Part shown: positions 61,436-64,000 of the stretch, piece by piece | Numbering within the stretch: the stretch's first letter is position 1 | Layout: every line of letters starts with the position of its first letter | Source: Chitinophaga sp. Cy-1792 | GTDB lineage: Bacteria; Bacteroidota; Bacteroidia; Chitinophagales; Chitinophagaceae | Length of the DNA stretch: 64,000 bases | Direction: 5' to 3' | NCBI RefSeq assembly: GCF_011752935.1 | Contig: NZ_VWWO01000003.1 | Span: forward strand, 62,001-126,000 | The notes under the pieces: model-generated | Told to the model about the DNA's origin: nothing | Databases searched by the model: none | What the model saw: only the letters and a program-made list of their open reading frames with translations | Translations under genes and position numbers: made by a program

Positions 61436-63889
61436 ATGATGAGAAAAACGTTTTACTTGTGCCTTAGTGCATTCCTGTGCTGTCAGTCATTATCAGCCCA
61501 ACAATCATTGCGTATTAACAACCAGTGGGACTTCCTGAAAAGTGACCTCGGCGGCGTATGGGAAGCCGTCAGGCCGGCAGCAGAAGGCAGCCCGGAATCC
61601 GTACCATTATGGTCTAAAGTGACAATACCGCATTGCTTCAACGAACGCGATGCCGTAGACCCTGACCAAAACTATTACCAGGGCCCCGGTTGGTACCGAA
61701 CCAATATCGATGTTAAGAATCCTTATGATAATGGCCGTACCTTCCTGCACTTCCTCGGCGCCGGACAGAAAACAACCGTTTATATATATACTAAACAGGT
61801 AGGCGCCCATACCGGCGGCTACGACGAATGGTCCGTAGATATCACCGAGGCTGTACAGCAATTCCTCCAGTCGCCCGAAGCAAAAAAATTCAAAGGCAAA
61901 ATTCCTTTGTCTATACGCTGCGATAATACCCGCGACCTGGAAATGATTCCTTCTTCCATGTCCGACTTTAACGTATATGGTGGCATTTACCGCCCGCTGG
62001 AAATCGTATATACACCGGCGTTAGCATTTGATGCCTTCCATGTACAGGCAACTACTGATGCAAACGGTAACGAAGGAAACCTGATTATCTCCTCTTCTTT
62101 CATCAACCAACAAAAAATACAGAACGCCTCGCTGGAAATCAATATCCGCGATCCTCGCGGGCAATTGGTGAAAAATATCTCCTCCCAGGTAAACATCTCC
62201 GGGGGAAATCAGCAACTGGCCAGCATCTCCATAAAAAAACCTATACGCTGGTCTACCGACCAGCCATTGTTATACACGGTAGAAGCGAAAGTTACTTCCA
62301 CCGCAGGAACTGCTACCTATACCAGCACTACCGGCTTCAGAAACTTCCGCTTCGAAGAACATGGTCCGTTCTTCCTGAATGGTAAAAGATTATTGCTGCG
62401 CGGTACCCACCGCCACGAAGACCATGCCGGCGTTGCCGCTGCCATGTCTGACAATGATATCAGGAAAGAAATGATACTCATGAAAGATATGGGTACCAAC
62501 TTTATCCGCCTGGGTCACTACCAGCAAAACCGCCTGGTACTGCAGCTTTGCGATAGCCTGGGTATCCTGGTGTGGGAAGAAATTCCATGGTGCCGTGGTG
62601 GCCTCGGTGGCCCGATCTATAAAGAACAGGCCAAACGAATGCTCACCAATATGATCAGCCAGCATGGCAATCACCCGGCTGTAATCCTCTGGGGACTTGG
62701 TAATGAAAACGACTGGCCTGGCGACTTCCCAGAATTTGATAAGGCGAAGATTCATGCTTTTATGTCTGAACTCAATACCATGGCGCATCAGCTGGATAGT
62801 ACCCGACTAACAACTATCCGTCGTTGTGATTTCTGTAAAGATATTGTAGACGTTTATTCACCGTCTATCTGGGCCGGCTGGTACCGTGGACGTTATACCG
62901 AATACAAACAGGAAAGCCTGAACGAAATTGCAAAAGTGCCACACTTCTTCCATGCGGAATGGGGGGCAGACAGCCACCAGGGCAGATATGCAGAAAATCC
63001 TGAGAAGTTTATACAACAAATAGCCACCGGTGGTGGTGCCGATGAACGTACCGGCGACTTCGCCCTTACCGGCGGCAATGCACGCGCTTCAAAAGATGGC
63101 GACTGGTCTGAATCATATGCCGTAAACCTGGTAGACTGGCACCTGAAAGAACAGGAGACTATGCCTACGCTTACTGGTAGCGCTTATTGGGTGTTTAAGG
63201 ATTTTTCCACACCGCTGCGCCCTGAAAACCCGGTGCCTTATGTAAACCAGAAAGGTATTGTAGCAAGAGACCTCACGCCGAAAGAAATATATTATGTATT
63301 CCAGTCTTACTGGACAACCGCGCCTATGGCCCGTATCTACGGTCATAACTGGCCTGTTCGCTGGGGTAAGGAAGGAGAGGAGAAAGAAATTCGCGTATAC
63401 TCCAACTGTCAGGAAGCCGAATTATTTGTAAATGGAAAAAGTGCCGGTGTTAAAAAACGTGACAGCCAGAACTTCCCTGCTGCCGGCCTTCGCTGGAAAG
63501 TAGCCCTGCAAAGTGGTAAGAACGATGTACGTGTTGTTGCGCGCACCGGAAAAACAACCATCACCGATGAACTGACCTGGACATACCAGACGGCCACCTG
63601 GGGAAAACCTGTGAAACTTATACTGGAGAAGGAATCTCAGGGAGATTATACTTTGATAAAAGTTAAAGCGGTAGATGCCAACGGTGTACTTTGCCTGGAT
63701 GCTGCGAACCAGGTTTCCTGGTCTGTTGCCGGCAATGCGGTATTACAGGACGATCTGGGAACTGCTGGCGGATCACGCAAAGTGCAGCTGGCAAACGGAC
63801 AGAATTCCATCAGGGTTGCTAATAACAGCGGCAAAAGTATAGTAGCCGTTGCTGCTGACGGAATGAGCACAGGTTTTATTGAATTATAA
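61436..63889 (+). CDS. GH2 family glycosidase (beta-galactosidase-like, exported)
   Basis: The first ATG (61436) or the next (61439) gives a signal peptide (M-R-K-T-F-Y-L-C-L-S, cleavage near SAQ); a TTG upstream at 61397 would lie inside an operator. 817 residues: an N-terminal sugar-binding jelly roll, an Ig-like domain, the TIM barrel with acid/base in W-G-L-G-N-E-N-D (about residue 415) and nucleophile in F-H-A-E-W-G-A-D (about 495), and C-terminal beta domains. Substrate could be beta-galactosides, beta-mannosides or glucuronides; GH2 is too broad for a choice. Two LacI-type operators precede it. Confidence 0.9.
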   Translation: MMRKTFYLCLSAFLCCQSLSAQQSLRINNQWDFLKSDLGGVWEAVRPAAEGSPESVPLWSKVTIPHCFNERDAVDPDQNYYQGPGWYRTNIDVKNPYDNGRTFLHFLGAGQKTTVYIYTKQVGAHTGGYDEWSVDITEAVQQFLQSPEAKKFKGKIPLSIRCDNTRDLEMIPSSMSDFNVYGGIYRPLEIVYTPALAFDAFHVQATTDANGNEGNLIISSSFINQQKIQNASLEINIRDPRGQLVKNISSQVNISGGNQQLASISIKKPIRWSTDQPLLYTVEAKVTSTAGTATYTSTTGFRNFRFEEHGPFFLNGKRLLLRGTHRHEDHAGVAAAMSDNDIRKEMILMKDMGTNFIRLGHYQQNRLVLQLCDSLGILVWEEIPWCRGGLGGPIYKEQAKRMLTNMISQHGNHPAVILWGLGNENDWPGDFPEFDKAKIHAFMSELNTMAHQLDSTRLTTIRRCDFCKDIVDVYSPSIWAGWYRGRYTEYKQESLNEIAKVPHFFHAEWGADSHQGRYAENPEKFIQQIATGGGADERTGDFALTGGNARASKDGDWSESYAVNLVDWHLKEQETMPTLTGSAYWVFKDFSTPLRPENPVPYVNQKGIVARDLTPKEIYYVFQSYWTTAPMARIYGHNWPVRWGKEGEEKEIRVYSNCQEAELFVNGKSAGVKKRDSQNFPAAGLRWKVALQSGKNDVRVVARTGKTTITDELTWTYQTATWGKPVKLILEKESQGDYTLIKVKAVDANGVLCLDAANQVSWSVAGNAVLQDDLGTAGGSRKVQLANGQNSIRVANNSGKSIVAVAADGMSTGFIEL

Positions 63890-63908
63890 ATATTTAATCT
63901 GTATACAG

Positions 63909-64000
63909 ATGACCAAATATATTATTAGTCTGGGCCTTTGCATTGCCGCGCTGGGTGCGCAGGCGAGTCCTCCCGATTCTTTATTGAAACTTTGGTATAA
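63909..64000 (+). CDS. Probable GH95 alpha-L-fucosidase, N-terminal start only (cut by window end)
   Basis: The ATG is 19 bases after the GH2 stop codon. A signal peptide (T-K-Y-I-I-S-L-G-L, cleavage near AQAS) is followed by P-P-D-S-L-L-K-L-W-Y, which is the beginning of the GH95 (fucosidase/galactosidase) N-terminal domain. Only 30 codons are visible, so the call is an inference from this short motif and from the fucosidase neighbours. Confidence 0.5.
   Translation, partial: MTKYIISLGLCIAALGAQASPPDSLLKLWY

Overview
The window reads as chromosomal DNA of a soil-type Bacteroidota close to Chitinophaga. The reasons are a type IX secretion C-terminal sorting domain, a TonB energy transducer of Bacteroidota layout, DUF6515, DUF5916 and DUF4421 proteins, many secreted glycoside hydrolases, promoters of TTG / TAnnTTTG type and an absence of Shine-Dalgarno motifs. 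I see no rRNA, tRNA, insertion sequence, prophage or CRISPR array. Most of the coding sequence is ordinary core and accessory metabolism. The unexplained signal is concentrated in the gene-free gaps.

Layout. 0-8 kb: end of an AraC regulator, a stand-alone receiver, a secreted endonuclease/exonuclease/phosphatase, a DUF5710-like protein, a VOC protein, a TPM-domain lipoprotein, DUF6515, and an ADP-ribosylglycohydrolase. 8.06-9.68 kb: gene-free DNA with four small hairpins. 9.7-15.2 kb: aldo/keto reductase, DJ-1/PfpI protein, AmiD-like amidase, GH105, two small secreted proteins. 15.2-22.3 kb: lutABC lactate oxidation operon, an SDR lacking the catalytic Tyr/Lys, a DUF5009-type membrane protein, a GH5-like hydrolase, YitT. 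22.3-23.5 kb: a likely regulatory RNA locus with a Cys-rich mini-ORF, three 68-bp tandem repeats and a double hairpin. 23.5-31.5 kb: TonB, PEP carboxylase, then gnd-zwf-pgl (oxidative pentose phosphate pathway) behind a LacI-type operator. 31.7-42.3 kb: amidohydrolase, VOC, YdeI, an FMN-dependent glutamate-synthase-like protein, GH20 hexosaminidase, DUF5916, and a thioredoxin-fold protein without CxxC. 42.5-44 kb: a small HTH protein and a LytTR regulator. 44-48.3 kb: mprF with a VirJ/AcvB-like hydrolase and a DUF4421 protein, i.e. synthesis and probable turnover of aminoacyl-phosphatidylglycerol. 48.4-52.4 kb: three secreted surface proteins. 52.6-53.7 kb: UspA and TetR. 54.5-64 kb: a glycan-degrading cluster (GH29, GH36-like, GH29, an orphan LuxR regulator, GH2, and the start of a probable GH95), pointing to a fucosylated and galactosylated substrate.

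Regulation and structure. Near-palindromic TGCAAACG/CGTTTGCA operators precede GH105, gnd and GH2, so one LacI-family regulator (or several with similar specificity) may link sugar hydrolases to the pentose phosphate pathway. Four compound elements of about 75-86 bp consist of two long, near-perfect triloop hairpins that share one arm, with stem sequences that differ completely between copies (23385, 31551, 35286, 53752). A second family, of terminators with a TCTCTA core next to the loop, recurs at 18103, 21383, 32505 and 38238. These elements, the Cys-rich leader locus and the putative minus-strand small RNAs near 54 kb are the most promising leads.
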